NCBI GenBank assembly: GCA_963676095.1
Contig: OY781040.1
Span: 310,001 to 374,000, forward strand
DNA length: 64,000 bases
Reading direction: 5' to 3'
From: G963676095 sp963676095
GTDB lineage: Bacteria > Bacteroidota > Bacteroidia > Bacteroidales > Prolixibacteraceae
Shown: in pieces, positions 15,375 to 25,749 of the stretch
Position numbering within the stretch: position 1 is the stretch's first letter
Layout of the letters: the number at the start of each line of letters is the position of its first letter
Notes under the pieces: model-generated
What the model was told of the DNA's origin: nothing
The model's database searches: none
What the model saw: only the letters and a program-made list of their open reading frames with translations
Made by a program: the position numbers and the translations under genes

Positions 15375-18300
15375 TTAATACACCACCTTGTACGACATCC
15401 GGTACTGATCCGACCGGATGGTTACAAGATACACCGACCGCCCCGGCAACGGGAAAGAGGCATTGCTTCCTCCTTCCAGCATTTTCTGATACAATACCCT
15501 TCCCACGATATCGTAAACAGCTGTCCTGTAATAAATACCGCTATCAAAATCCTCCAGCGCAACAATCAGGTTACCATCTTTCACGTACACCCGGGCCTCT
15601 CGCAGGTCAGCATTTCCTGTCAGCACTCCCGGGTGGAAATACACCAGGAAACGGGGCGCCGCGTCTGCCAGCAGCGAGCTAAAGCGATAGACACTGTCCT
15701 GGCTGTAGTCAACCTCCGTCCCCGTGTAGCGGTCCTTGAGGTAAACCGTCCCCAATTCCTGGTCGTACCGGCATCGCATCGTGTATTTTCCCTTGCTGCC
15801 CGACCGGAAATACATCCGGACATACTTGTTTTCAATCGTGTCCGTCAGGTGACTGGTGCTCAACAGTTCCCCCCCGAGCTGCAGGTACAGGCCAGGGGCC
15901 GTCTCTACCGGGCTGAACAACTTCATCGCCCCGGCATGGTTCGACAGGTTACCCAGGTCAAACAACACCTCGTCGCCTCCATAACACGTGTCCGACTGCA
16001 CCGTGATGTCCACCGTCACCAGGCTACTCCCGCTTTCGCCAGTCTCCTCTCCTCCGTTCGTCCGGCACGCGTTGCCGAGAACCAGGTTATCACCCGATGT
16101 GGACTGCACCAGGAAACCTTCTCCCGGCCCGATGTAACGGCCCGTCCCGTTGGTACCCGTTCCCGGCCACGAGGAGTTGTACACCCCGTAGTTCTGGTTT
16201 GCCCCGCTCCACTGCCAGCAGTTGTATCCCCCGTTGTCCCCGGTCAGCATGTCCCGACCGTAGCCGGCATCCGCGCTCCAGTCGATGCTGCTCGGGTAGG
16301 GGTTGCCCACCAGGTTCAGCCCTGCCAGCGTGTCGCCGGTGTTGGCCGACGTCACCGCGTAACGGACATCCCCGTTGTTCAGGGTACCCGAGTAATAACG
16401 GGTCTGTCCCGCTTCCTCCATCTGGTACAGGTAGCCCCGGCCCGGGGTGAAGGTTGCCCCGGGGTCGATGCTGCTCCAGCCCGGCGACCGGTAGCTCACC
16501 CAGCTCCCCGACGGCTCGTCCCACGCGTACAGCTCGTAGCCAGTCCCGTCGCTGTTACTGCCAGCGGGGGTCCAGTTCGACTGGTCATCAATCTCCTGCG
16601 ACAACACGGGAGACGACAGGAAATTCCACGACCAGTAATCGCCCGTGTAACGGTAAACCGTCCCCTTCACGCTGTCGGTATAGTTTAGCAACGAGCCCGT
16701 GCCCGTGATGCCTGACAATACCTGCACGCCGGTCGTCCCGGCCTGGTTGTCAAGCGTCCCGGGAACGGTCAGGGACCCGCCAGCGCCAACACGCAACATG
16801 GCGCCAGCCCTAACCTCCAGGTTCCTGGCCACGCCCTGCTCATCCTTCCCGATCAGCGGGTCGTTCTCCCGGTCGGGGATCACCACGGAGGAAGAATCCA
16901 CCGGTACCGACAACTGGTCCCAGTTGCCCCCCGTCCCCCAGTCCGTGTCGATATTCCCCGTCCACGTCCAGCGCCCCAGCACGAACGAGGCCGTGCCCGA
17001 GTGATCGCCGCGACCGGCACCGCCTCCACAATTAGCCGTCGGGTACCACCAGATTGGTAGCAACGGGCTGACCGACTGGTCATCTCCCCGACCGGCACCT
17101 CCCTGGTAACGGTGGATGGCCCCGGTACCGTCCAGCATCTTCCACGTGTCATCCACGAGGCGATCATCGCCCTTGCCGGGACCCCCGTGGTAACGGGCCC
17201 TCATGTCTGCCCCGTTTAACGAGAGCGGGGAGCGAAGCAGCTCGCTATCATCCCCGCGACCACGCTGTCCCTGGTAGCGGGAGCTCATGTCTGAACCATC
17301 CAGGGATAGCTGTTTTTCACAGGCGTCCATGCCATCACCTTTCCCTGTTCCCCCCTGGTAGCGGGACCTCATGTCCTGCCCGTCCAGGGAAAGCCCGAAC
17401 GTCAATTCATTCATGAAATCCCCTTTCCCTGCGCCTCCTGATGTCCTGGAAATCACGTCAACGCTGTCTCCTGCCAATCCAGATAGTTGGCTCGAGTAAA
17501 AGAAATCTCCTTTCCCTGTACCACCCAGGTAATAAGAAACCCGGGTAACATTGCTCCCGGATATAGTTCCGAGGTTGCTGGTAAAATAATCATCGCCGCG
17601 ACCTGTTCCATCGCTATACCGGTAAACAGGATCCAGCTTTTCCCCGGACAGGCCAGACAAAACAAGCGACGACCACTGATCGCCTTTCCCGACGCCACCC
17701 TGATATCGAAAAACGAAATCAGTATCCGCTCCGGATAGGCTCTTGTTGAAACAGGTGCTCAAATCATCGCCGCGACCGGACCCTCCGACATACCGGTAAC
17801 TCGTTTCATCATTCCCTCCTGATAAGGCCATGCTATTCCCGACATCCCGGCTATCACCTTTCCCAACGCCACCCTGCCAGCTCATAACATCAACTGTTAC
17901 TTGCCCGGACAAGTCCGATAATTGACTAATCCTTTCAGAATCTCCTCGTCCCGATCCACCCCGACACCTATAAACAAAATCAGTATCCGCCCCGGATAGG
18001 CTCTTGTTGAAACAAGTGGCCAAATCATCGCCGCGACCGGACCCTCCGACATACCGGTAACTCGTTTCATCATTCCCTCCTGATAAGGTCATGCTATTCC
18101 CGACATCCCGGCTATCGCCTTTCCCAAAGCCACCCTGCCAGCTCATAACATCAACTGTTACTTGCCCGGACAAGTCCGATAATTGACTAATCCTTCCAGA
18201 ATCTCCTCGTCCCGATCCTCCCCGACACCTATAAACAAAATCAGTATCCGCCCCGGATAGGCTCTTGTTGAAGCAAGTGGCCAAATCATCGCCGCGACCG

Positions 18301-18644
18301 GACGCTCCGACATACCGGTAACTCGTTTCATCATTCCCTCCTGATAAGGTCATGCTATTCCCGACATCCCGGCTATCGCCTTTCCCAACGCCACCCTGCC
18401 AGCATTTACTCTCTTCAATCCAGTTTCCTGACAAGTCAACCAACCCGCTGGATGACCGTTCAGCCCCACATCCCGGGCCACCATCATCACGACAAACGTG
18501 GGTTAATGCCTTTCCATAGAGACTTGTCACCGCCCTGGGGGAAAAACAATCATCCCCCTTGCCAGTCCCGCCAGAGGACTGTGCCAAAACAGCTGCCGGC
18601 ATGAATGTCAGGAGCACTACTACCATGTATTCTATCTGGTTCAA
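15375..18644 (-). CDS. Secreted T9SS cargo with 18 GKGD/GRGD repeats
   Basis: The product is 1089 aa with a signal peptide (about 1-22, ...AVLAQ). Residues about 23-548 are roughly 28-residue repeats, most with the core GGxGKGD or GGxGRGD and often a later LSG. I count 18 such cores plus one degenerate copy near the N-terminus. Residues about 560-930 form a module shared with the larger cargo at 20623-25749 (DGTGYELYAWDEPSG, FTPGRGYLYQ, LVGNPYPSSIDWSADAGY, GPGEGFLVQS). The last ~75 residues are a type A T9SS sorting domain ending in YLVTIRSDQYRMSYKVVY. It should be surface attached or secreted. Adhesin or matrix protein is the likely role; ligand unknown. GC content is clearly higher than in the first 15 kb. 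Confidence 0.8.
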   Translation of the reverse strand: MNQIEYMVVVLLTFMPAAVLAQSSGGTGKGDDCFSPRAVTSLYGKALTHVCRDDGGPGCGAERSSSGLVDLSGNWIEESKCWQGGVGKGDSRDVGNSMTLSGGNDETSYRYVGASGRGDDLATCFNKSLSGADTDFVYRCRGGSGRGDSGRISQLSDLSGQVTVDVMSWQGGFGKGDSRDVGNSMTLSGGNDETSYRYVGGSGRGDDLATCFNKSLSGADTDFVYRCRGGSGRGDSERISQLSDLSGQVTVDVMSWQGGVGKGDSRDVGNSMALSGGNDETSYRYVGGSGRGDDLSTCFNKSLSGADTDFVFRYQGGVGKGDQWSSLVLSGLSGEKLDPVYRYSDGTGRGDDYFTSNLGTISGSNVTRVSYYLGGTGKGDFFYSSQLSGLAGDSVDVISRTSGGAGKGDFMNELTFGLSLDGQDMRSRYQGGTGKGDGMDACEKQLSLDGSDMSSRYQGQRGRGDDSELLRSPLSLNGADMRARYHGGPGKGDDRLVDDTWKMLDGTGAIHRYQGGAGRGDDQSVSPLLPIWWYPTANCGGGAGRGDHSGTASFVLGRWTWTGNIDTDWGTGGNWDQLSVPVDSSSVVIPDRENDPLIGKDEQGVARNLEVRAGAMLRVGAGGSLTVPGTLDNQAGTTGVQVLSGITGTGSLLNYTDSVKGTVYRYTGDYWSWNFLSSPVLSQEIDDQSNWTPAGSNSDGTGYELYAWDEPSGSWVSYRSPGWSSIDPGATFTPGRGYLYQMEEAGQTRYYSGTLNNGDVRYAVTSANTGDTLAGLNLVGNPYPSSIDWSADAGYGRDMLTGDNGGYNCWQWSGANQNYGVYNSSWPGTGTNGTGRYIGPGEGFLVQSTSGDNLVLGNACRTNGGEETGESGSSLVTVDITVQSDTCYGGDEVLFDLGNLSNHAGAMKLFSPVETAPGLYLQLGGELLSTSHLTDTIENKYVRMYFRSGSKGKYTMRCRYDQELGTVYLKDRYTGTEVDYSQDSVYRFSSLLADAAPRFLVYFHPGVLTGNADLREARVYVKDGNLIVALEDFDSGIYYRTAVYDIVGRVLYQKMLEGGSNASFPLPGRSVYLVTIRSDQYRMSYKVVY
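17690..18402. repeat. 261-bp near-identical tandem repeats inside the GRGD-protein gene
   Basis: Landmark sequences recur exactly 261 bp apart (for example CCACCCTGCCA at 17869, 18130 and 18391). The array holds two full 87-codon units and a third, partial one. Each unit encodes three of the GKGD/GRGD repeats. The few differences are point substitutions, which implies recent duplication and likely copy-number variation. Confidence 0.85.
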
Positions 18645-18776
18645 GATTCCAGGCCTGTTTTTTCGATTGATACCATGAAGAATCCCTTTTTCACGTCTCG
18701 ATCTTCCAGACTCCCCTTCCCAGCACCAGATGATTGTCTTTTCCTTGCCTTGCCGGTTAACCCGGGAGACTCTCTA

Positions 18777-20267
18777 TCAGGGGGCCGTCCGCACTGCCCG
18801 GAAACCCGAGTAATAATACCGCGCGTCGCCTGGCGTGACTGCCAGTGTCCGGTCAGAAACACGGGCGTTGGTCGAGCTACTGTTTAACGAGCCGCCCCGG
18901 TAACCAGAGCCCGTGGCTCCTGTCACCCCGTTGCCACTGCTGTAACCCGGCCAGTCACTGTTCGTCGCGTAACCCGTGCTCAACAGCGTCCCGTCGCCAT
19001 GGCTCCCCGTGAACGACAAGCCCGTGCTGTTGCCTACCGTTACCACCTGTTCCACCACGTTACCGCTCAGCTCCATGATCCCGTAGTAACTCGAGCCAGA
19101 GGTCACCCGGTCGGCATTCGAGGCGTTCGCCGCAAAGATCCCTACCCGTAACGGACCTGCCGTGTACGTGTCCTTGTCAACGCAGTTCCCTTCCTTCCCG
19201 CTCGTGTTGTAACCCGTGGAGATCCCCTCGATCGAGTCTCCCTCGTTCTCCAGCGTGTATGCCGTGCCCGTCACGTAAGCCGTCCCCCACGCGTATTCTC
19301 CGGCTACCTGGTCCGTCGTCCCCCGGCAGGCCTTCTCGTACTCCAGCTCCGTCATCGGCCTCAGCCCCGACCAGTCGGCATACGCGCAGGCATCCATCCA
19401 GCTCAGGTAGTTACACGCCACGTGCTCGTTGCCCGAGCTGTACTCTCCCTGGATGCCCGTGATCGCGTAACGGTAGGAACCCGTCACCGTGTAGTAACGG
19501 TTGCCTGCCTGCGTCATGGACAGCGTGCTTAAAAAGTCAGCGTACTGACCCTGGCTCATCTCGTACTTCATGCAGTAAAAGCCCCCGTAACCGTCCGGGT
19601 AAGTGGATGGAATGTCCGCCGGCGTCCCGTAAGAACTACTGTAATACAGGTCCCCACTCGTGGAGCCAACGCTCAGCGGGCCCGCTGTGTTAACCTGGTA
19701 AACATCGCTCGTGGTCGGGTACTGGTAAAACGTGCCCGGCTCGTTGCCGCCTGAACCCAGGTAAAAGCTCCCTCCTGGCACGTAACACATCTCCACCGCG
19801 AATACCCGTACCAGCACTTCCGCGTCGTCGTTAACCCCGTTCTCCGAGTAGTTCCACCTCAGCTTGATCCCAGACAGGATAAAGTCGCCCGAGCCTTCTT
19901 CCGACCGGTAAACGAAAACTCCGATCCCCGGGTTGCTCCCCGCTTCATACGAGGACGACGGGTCCAGCAGGCCCGTGGATATCGTGCTCCCAGACGGGGC
20001 CGTGTGACCCGTGTTGTTCAGGAAAGCATGCTTCCACGAGCCCCCGTTGTTCACCGAGTACTTCACGAATACCCATGCGGCATCCCAGTTACGGGTATCC
20101 CGCCACGAGTTTTCCCACGACAGGTCGAATTGAACCTGCGTGTAACCATCGGCCGTGCTCTGTCCATTCAGCGTCGTGTTGCTCACCTGGATGTTGTTCG
20201 CCCCCAGGAAGCCTCCTGGCAGCAGGTACAGGCAAGCGGCCAGTAGTGATAAATAAACCTGTTTCAT
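18777..20267 (-). CDS. Secreted SUMF1/FGE-sulfatase-domain protein
   Basis: The product is 496 aa with a signal peptide (about 1-23). An N-terminal beta-rich domain (about 25-165; VQFDLSWENSWRD) precedes a formylglycine-generating-enzyme (SUMF1) type domain (about 165-495). The motifs seen are GGFYCMKYEMSQGQYADFL, ACNYLSWMDACAYADWSGLRPMTELEYEKACRG, MELSGNVVEQVV and the closing GYRGGSL...GFRAVR. Many secreted members of this family are not true FGEs and are instead lectin- or toxin-like scaffolds. The active-site cysteine pair of true FGE is not evident. It lies between two T9SS cargo genes in the same direction, but no T9SS sorting domain is visible. Confidence 0.75.
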   Translation of the reverse strand: MKQVYLSLLAACLYLLPGGFLGANNIQVSNTTLNGQSTADGYTQVQFDLSWENSWRDTRNWDAAWVFVKYSVNNGGSWKHAFLNNTGHTAPSGSTISTGLLDPSSSYEAGSNPGIGVFVYRSEEGSGDFILSGIKLRWNYSENGVNDDAEVLVRVFAVEMCYVPGGSFYLGSGGNEPGTFYQYPTTSDVYQVNTAGPLSVGSTSGDLYYSSSYGTPADIPSTYPDGYGGFYCMKYEMSQGQYADFLSTLSMTQAGNRYYTVTGSYRYAITGIQGEYSSGNEHVACNYLSWMDACAYADWSGLRPMTELEYEKACRGTTDQVAGEYAWGTAYVTGTAYTLENEGDSIEGISTGYNTSGKEGNCVDKDTYTAGPLRVGIFAANASNADRVTSGSSYYGIMELSGNVVEQVVTVGNSTGLSFTGSHGDGTLLSTGYATNSDWPGYSSGNGVTGATGSGYRGGSLNSSSTNARVSDRTLAVTPGDARYYYSGFRAVRTAP

Positions 20268-20622
20268 AGACCGTGTTGTTTATATGGTTAATCTTGTTGT
20301 TCTTCCATCTTCTCCAGCGTAACCGGGTCATTCTCTCCCCGGATTTTCACGAGAATATTACCGGGTCCCGTTCTCCATGCACTTCGCTCCCGACCTCATG
20401 CCTTCCCGTCATTTCGCCCGCGAGGAGGGGAACCACCCGGGTCAATCTTTCTCCGCGGGCGGGGCAAGGAAATCGGGGGGCTCCTCCAACCCGGGGCGAA
20501 CTCCCGGGCTATTTCTTCCCGGTTTCCTGTTCGACCCGCTTCGGGGTGATCGAAATGGCCCCTTCCACGAGTTGCACTCGCTGTGATGAACATTATACCC
20601 CGCCGGGGTATGGTATCCGTTC
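20268..20622. other. 355-bp GC-rich spacer, no gene
   Basis: This spacer between the FGE-like gene and the SBBP gene is GC-rich with runs such as CCGCGGGCGGGGC and several short self-complementary tracts. The shorter spacer at 25750-26031 has a similar character (CCCGCGGACC...TTCCCGCGGGCAGGGCGGG). I see no ORF with homology, RNA gene or consensus promoter. Internal attenuation or mRNA stabilising structures are possible. Confidence 0.4.
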
Positions 20623-23600
20623 CTAGTGCACCACCTTGTATCCTTTATTCATCCCATTGCCTTTCACTTTCACCAGGTAAACTCCCCGGGTGCTTAGCGC
20701 GTAGCTGCCTGTTGATCCTCCTGACAGGGTTTTCTTGCCCAGCATACGCCCTTTTATATCGTGCACGCTCACCTCGTAACTATTCGCACTATCCAACCCT
20801 TCCAGGTTTACCTCCAAGTCATCACCATTCAGGTAAACCAGCGCGTCTCCGCTCTCATCCACGTTGGTACTCACGTTGAAATACAGCACGAACCGCGACG
20901 CGGCATCACTCGTCTCCGAGCTAAACGTGTAGGTCGTGTCCTGCATAAAATCATGTTCCGCTCCTGTTATCCTGTCTTTCAGGTAAAGGCTCGTCAATCC
21001 CCCCCTCACCGGGTTACAGGTCAACGTGTAGCTGCCTGCCTGGCCTGACTTGAAGTCCAGGTTGATCGTCTTGTTCTCAACCGTGTCCGTCAGGTGAAGC
21101 GTCGTTAACGTGTCGCCTTTCCACCTCAGGTACAGGCTCGGGGCTGTCTTCACCACGCTGAACAGCTTCCCTGCTCCCGCCGAGTTCGTCCCGTTGCCCA
21201 GGTCAAACCACGCCTCGTCGCCTCCTGAGCCGGATAACGATTTTACCTTTAGCCGGGCTTGATTCCTGCTCCTGCCCGTTACCGCGCTTTTCACCCACGC
21301 CCCCCCGTTCGCGTTCACCCGGGCATCGTTGTTGAATACCAGCGTCCCCGCCGTGGCCGCCTGCACGAAGAAACCTTCCGTCGGGGCGATGTAGCGGATT
21401 ACCCCGTTCGTCCCCTCGTCGCTCGTGCTCGCCGAGTTGAACACCCCGTAGTTGTTATTATCAGAACTCCAGATCCACGCGTTGTAACCCCCGTTGTCGA
21501 TGGTCAGCACCTCGCGGCTATAACCGGCATCTGCCGTCCAGTCGATCGACGAGGGATAGGGATTCCCCACCAGGTTAAAGCCCGTGTAGCTGCTCGTCCC
21601 CTCGTCATTCGTCCCACTGCCAGAGGCCGTCACCGGCTCGCTCACGGTACCGCTGGTCAGCGTCCCGGCGAAGCTGTTCGTCCCGGCCGTCGCCAGCGAG
21701 TACAGGTAGCCACGCCCCGGCGTGAAGTAAGCGCTCGATTGGACCGACGACCACGTCGGCTCGGTGCCCGTGTTCAGGTTGTAAATCCAGCACGAGCCCG
21801 GCTCGTCCCACGCGTATAAATCATAGCCAGTCCCGTCGCCATAACTCCCGGCTGGCGTCCAGTTGCCACTGTCAAATATCGTCTGACCGCTTACCGGCGT
21901 GGAGATGAACTTCCAGCTCACCCCCGGGCCGATGTAACGATTCACTGTCCCGCTCACCCCCGTGCCAGCGTAAAGCAGCGAGGCCATGCTACTCGTGTTG
22001 GAATCTAAAACCAGCCCCGTCTCCCCCGCGCTGTTGGTCAGCGTTCCGGTAACCTCCAGCCACTTGCCCGCGGAAACCGTCAGCGACGAACCGCTGGTTA
22101 TATCCAGGTCGTTGCTCACCGACAGGTCCGAGTTCTCCGTGACCCCCGCGGCGTTATCAACCGTTAAATTATAAGCCGCGTTGTCCACCAGGACGTCCTC
22201 CCCGATCGACTGGGCGGCGTTTCCCGAGAAGGTTAAGCTCGAGGAATTCGTCGTCACGTCCAGACCACCGCTCGTCGCGGACAAGTCCCCGGTCAAGGAC
22301 AGGTCACCGGCCAGGGTAACGTTGTTGCTGTTGTTAATAGCCAGGTTATAGGCACTGTTGCCCGTCAGGGCTCCCGATGACAGCGTTTGCAAGGAACTCC
22401 CGGAGAAGGTCAGCGTGGACAAGTTCGTCGTCACGTCAAGACCCCCGCTCGTCGAGGTCAGGTCACCGGACAAAGCCAGGTCCCCGTCCAGCGTCACGTT
22501 GTTGCTGTTATTAATAGCCAGGTTATAGGCCGTGTTGCCGGTCAATGCTCCCGAGGACAACGTTTGCATGGCATTCCCAGAGAAGGTCAGCGTGCTGGCA
22601 TTCGTGGAGGCATCAAGGGCACCGCTCGTCGTGGTAAGGTCTCCTGTCAATGTCAGGTTACCTGCAAGGCTCACGTTGTTCCCGTTATTAATTTCCAGGT
22701 TATGAACCAGGTTGTCTCCATAGATCGACTGCGCCGAACTCCCAGAGAAGGTTAACGTGGTATTGTTCGCGGAGGCATCCAATCCACCGCTATCGGCAGA
22801 CAAGTTCCCAGTCAAAGTTAAGTCACCATCCAGAGTCAAATTATCGCTGTTATTAACAGACAAACTGTACGCAGTGTTGTCGGTCAACGCACTCGATGTC
22901 AACATCTGAGCAGAACTCCCCGCAAAGGTCAGCGTCGAGGAGTTCGTCGTCACGTCAAGACTTCCACTCGTTGCGGTAAGGGATCCAGTCAATGTCAGGT
23001 CACCATCCAGTTTCACACCGGAGCTCAAATTAATCACCACATTATAGACCTTATTGTCAACAAACGCATCCGACAATAGTGTAGGATAGGTCATTATTAT
23101 GGTCGAGGAGTTCGTTGTCACGTCAAGCCCCCCACTCGTCGCAGTAAGGTCTCCGCTCAAGGTCAGGTCTCCATCCACTGTAACGTTGTTACTGTTGTTA
23201 ACCACAAGGTCATAAATTCGTTTGCTAACAAACAGATTCGTTTGCAGTATCTGAGCGGAACTCCCCGAGAAAGTTATTGGATAATAACCTAATGCTTCAA
23301 TATATCGACCGCTATCTGTACTAGAAATGGTCCCTTCCACAGTCAGGGCTCCAAATAAGCTCAAATTACCATTGTTTACCAAATTATAAACCGTGACACT
23401 TCCTGTGATTGTGTCGTAATTACCGGAGAATGTTAATGTCGTGAGGTTGGTCGTCAGGTCCAGATCACCGCTATTGACAGTAAGGCTACCTCCCAAGGTT
23501 AGGTCACTATCCATGGTCACTCCAGCGCTACTATTGACGGTCAGGTTGTAAAGATAGTTGTCAACAAAGGTCCCTTCCGGTATTTCCAGCGCATCACTAC

Positions 23601-25749
23601 CCGCAAAGGTAATCCCCGAGCCATAGGCTGTGCCATCAATCTGTGCCCCGTTACTCAGTTCCAAGTCTCCAAGAATCTTTAACGTGCAGGGTCCTACAAC
23701 CAAAGGATATGTAGTTGTATTGATCAACGCCCCGATCGTACGATTACTACTAGTATACAGACGATTAGATGCGGAAGAACTAAATTCAATATCAGCACCC
23801 GCAGCGGGAACTTCCCCCGCACTCCAATTCGAGCTATTGTCCCAGTATAGGCTTACTGAGCCTGTCCATTTATTAGGAGGCATAATTTTGGCCACGAAGG
23901 CGTCACTTGAGCCCAGGTATGAAGAAAGCGGGGTACCCCAGGTAGCTTCAGAATAACCACATACATACCATCTCCCAACTGAGCTATGGACAATATCATA
24001 ACAATAGTCATTGCCGCTCCCCCCCAGAAAAAAGTTCCATAACATGGAAGAACCATCCGGGCTTATCCCTTCCACGAAACCATCCCGAATGCCCGAGAAA
24101 GCCCTGTCTGGATCACCCCATGAATTCAGTGCATAACCAGTGACATAGATATTGTTATCGGAGTCAAGGACAATTTTTTGAACAAAATCATTATTCGCCC
24201 CAATGAACGAGTTCCACTCCAGGGAACCATCCAAACCCAACTTCGCCACGAAACCATCAGAACCAGAGCCGTAAGCCATCTTCGGAGAGCCCCATGTCTT
24301 AGAACTATATCCACAGACATAAAGGCTGTCATTCGAGCCAATGGTAATGCCATAGCAATAATCAGTGCCGCTTCCCCCTAAAAAAGTATTCCACTCCAGG
24401 GAACCATCCACGCTCAACTTCGCCACGAAACCATCAGAACCACCCGTGTATGCCCGGATCGGGGATTCCCAGGATGCACCACTTGAAGTACCAGTAACAT
24501 AGCAGTTATCATCCGAATCAGTGACGAGAAAGTAACAACGGTCTGAAGACGTACCCCCCAGGAAAGTGTTCCATAGCAGGTTGCCGCTTAAGTCCACACA
24601 GGCCACGGAACCAGAAATATTACCCTCAAACGCTCGCACCGGAGAGCCCCATGTTTTAGTAGCATACCCTGCTACATAAATATAGTAATTATCAGAAATG
24701 GTAACACCATTACAACCTTCGTCCCCTGTACCTCCCAGAAAAGTATTCCAGAGCAAGGTACCCGTGGACCCCAGACGAGCCACAAAACAATCATAACCAC
24801 CCGTGTACGCCAGCACAGGGGAACCCCACGTTTTACCACAATAACCGGCCACGATGATGGTACCATCTGGAGAAACCGCTATGCCATAGCCATAATCACT
24901 GCCGCTTCCTCCCAGGAAGGTGTTCCACTCCACGGAGCCATCAGTGTTCAGACAAACCACAAAACAATCAGAACTGCTCGTATACGCCCGTACCGGGGAA
25001 CCAAATGTTTTCAGGGAGTAACCGCAGACATAAAGATGGTCATCATCCATGGCTATGCCATAACAAACTTCAGCCGAGCTACTTCCCAGAAAGGTGTTCC
25101 ACCCCAGGGTCGGGTCAATGGTTACCGGTAAGCCCGGGATAACCCGCCCGAGACGGAAACCAACCCGGTTACCGGGAAGCAACCGGTAATGGACTTCCAC
25201 CGGCAGGCGTTTCCCTTGGTCGTCCTGCCATGCCACCGGGGCACTCTCTGTCAGGGTCCCCTGCTCGTATGTAATCACCAGGTTACCCCTCTGGTCCAGC
25301 TTTACCGGCCGGTTGTACTGCAACACGATGCTGCTTACCCGCGTGCTGTCGCCATCGGGTTCCAGCTCGTACGTGCTCTCCAGGATACCTCCCTGATTTC
25401 CCGTGTAAACGGCCGTTACCTTATCCCAAACCCCCGGGTAACGAACCTTCCCCAGCGGGGAGGGACCCTTACCTGCCGGGACGGGCACTACTCCCGGATC
25501 CTGTAGTGGTGGAACTTCGTTTTCTTCCGGGATGCCCGGGCTATCGTTTACCGGGACCACTTCCCGGCTGTTCACGAAACCAACAACCAGCGCGTGGGTC
25601 ATCGACGCTACCCGGTAACCCTGGCGGTCAAACTGCACCACGTGGCCCCCCGAGGTGAATGTGAGCGATCCCGGGGATCCCTGCCCCCGGGCCCACATGG
25701 CCGGTAACAGGCACAGGAACAAAAAGAAAAAATGTAGGACTCGTTGCAT
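20623..25749 (-). CDS. Giant T9SS cargo with SBBP beta-propeller and beta-strand repeats
   Basis: The product is about 1708 aa from the ATG that opens the signal peptide (MQRVLHFFFLFLCLLPAMWARG); an ATG 12 codons earlier is less likely. Residues about 213-623 contain seven SBBP-type blades (NTFLGGSGSDYGYG and variants). Residues about 720-1220 are roughly 59-residue beta repeats (DLTSTSGGLDVTTN, LTFSGSS, YNLAINNSNNVTL), probably an extended solenoid or fibre. Then comes the module shared with the GRGD protein (about 1256-1486; DGTGYDLYAWDEPG, LVGNPYPSSIDWTADAGY) and a type A T9SS sorting domain ending VYLVKVKGNGMNKGYKVVH. A surface fibre or adhesin is likely. Confidence 0.82.
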   Translation of the reverse strand: MQRVLHFFFLFLCLLPAMWARGQGSPGSLTFTSGGHVVQFDRQGYRVASMTHALVVGFVNSREVVPVNDSPGIPEENEVPPLQDPGVVPVPAGKGPSPLGKVRYPGVWDKVTAVYTGNQGGILESTYELEPDGDSTRVSSIVLQYNRPVKLDQRGNLVITYEQGTLTESAPVAWQDDQGKRLPVEVHYRLLPGNRVGFRLGRVIPGLPVTIDPTLGWNTFLGSSSAEVCYGIAMDDDHLYVCGYSLKTFGSPVRAYTSSSDCFVVCLNTDGSVEWNTFLGGSGSDYGYGIAVSPDGTIIVAGYCGKTWGSPVLAYTGGYDCFVARLGSTGTLLWNTFLGGTGDEGCNGVTISDNYYIYVAGYATKTWGSPVRAFEGNISGSVACVDLSGNLLWNTFLGGTSSDRCYFLVTDSDDNCYVTGTSSGASWESPIRAYTGGSDGFVAKLSVDGSLEWNTFLGGSGTDYCYGITIGSNDSLYVCGYSSKTWGSPKMAYGSGSDGFVAKLGLDGSLEWNSFIGANNDFVQKIVLDSDNNIYVTGYALNSWGDPDRAFSGIRDGFVEGISPDGSSMLWNFFLGGSGNDYCYDIVHSSVGRWYVCGYSEATWGTPLSSYLGSSDAFVAKIMPPNKWTGSVSLYWDNSSNWSAGEVPAAGADIEFSSSASNRLYTSSNRTIGALINTTTYPLVVGPCTLKILGDLELSNGAQIDGTAYGSGITFAGSDALEIPEGTFVDNYLYNLTVNSSAGVTMDSDLTLGGSLTVNSGDLDLTTNLTTLTFSGNYDTITGSVTVYNLVNNGNLSLFGALTVEGTISSTDSGRYIEALGYYPITFSGSSAQILQTNLFVSKRIYDLVVNNSNNVTVDGDLTLSGDLTATSGGLDVTTNSSTIIMTYPTLLSDAFVDNKVYNVVINLSSGVKLDGDLTLTGSLTATSGSLDVTTNSSTLTFAGSSAQMLTSSALTDNTAYSLSVNNSDNLTLDGDLTLTGNLSADSGGLDASANNTTLTFSGSSAQSIYGDNLVHNLEINNGNNVSLAGNLTLTGDLTTTSGALDASTNASTLTFSGNAMQTLSSGALTGNTAYNLAINNSNNVTLDGDLALSGDLTSTSGGLDVTTNLSTLTFSGSSLQTLSSGALTGNSAYNLAINNSNNVTLAGDLSLTGDLSATSGGLDVTTNSSSLTFSGNAAQSIGEDVLVDNAAYNLTVDNAAGVTENSDLSVSNDLDITSGSSLTVSAGKWLEVTGTLTNSAGETGLVLDSNTSSMASLLYAGTGVSGTVNRYIGPGVSWKFISTPVSGQTIFDSGNWTPAGSYGDGTGYDLYAWDEPGSCWIYNLNTGTEPTWSSVQSSAYFTPGRGYLYSLATAGTNSFAGTLTSGTVSEPVTASGSGTNDEGTSSYTGFNLVGNPYPSSIDWTADAGYSREVLTIDNGGYNAWIWSSDNNNYGVFNSASTSDEGTNGVIRYIAPTEGFFVQAATAGTLVFNNDARVNANGGAWVKSAVTGRSRNQARLKVKSLSGSGGDEAWFDLGNGTNSAGAGKLFSVVKTAPSLYLRWKGDTLTTLHLTDTVENKTINLDFKSGQAGSYTLTCNPVRGGLTSLYLKDRITGAEHDFMQDTTYTFSSETSDAASRFVLYFNVSTNVDESGDALVYLNGDDLEVNLEGLDSANSYEVSVHDIKGRMLGKKTLSGGSTGSYALSTRGVYLVKVKGNGMNKGYKVVH

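Noticed and set aside
16090..16524. Long overlapping ORFs on both strands of the GC-rich cargo genes (also 15633-16688 and 21259-21819)
   Set aside because: GC-rich repetitive coding sequence leaves opposite and shifted frames open. They lack domains, and the cargo frames have signal peptides and sorting domains.
15375..18644. GRGD repeats as integrin-binding RGD motifs
   Set aside because: Arg alternates freely with Lys (GKGD/GRGD), so the conserved element is G-basic-G-D within a repeat fold, not an RGD ligand. No host association is evident.
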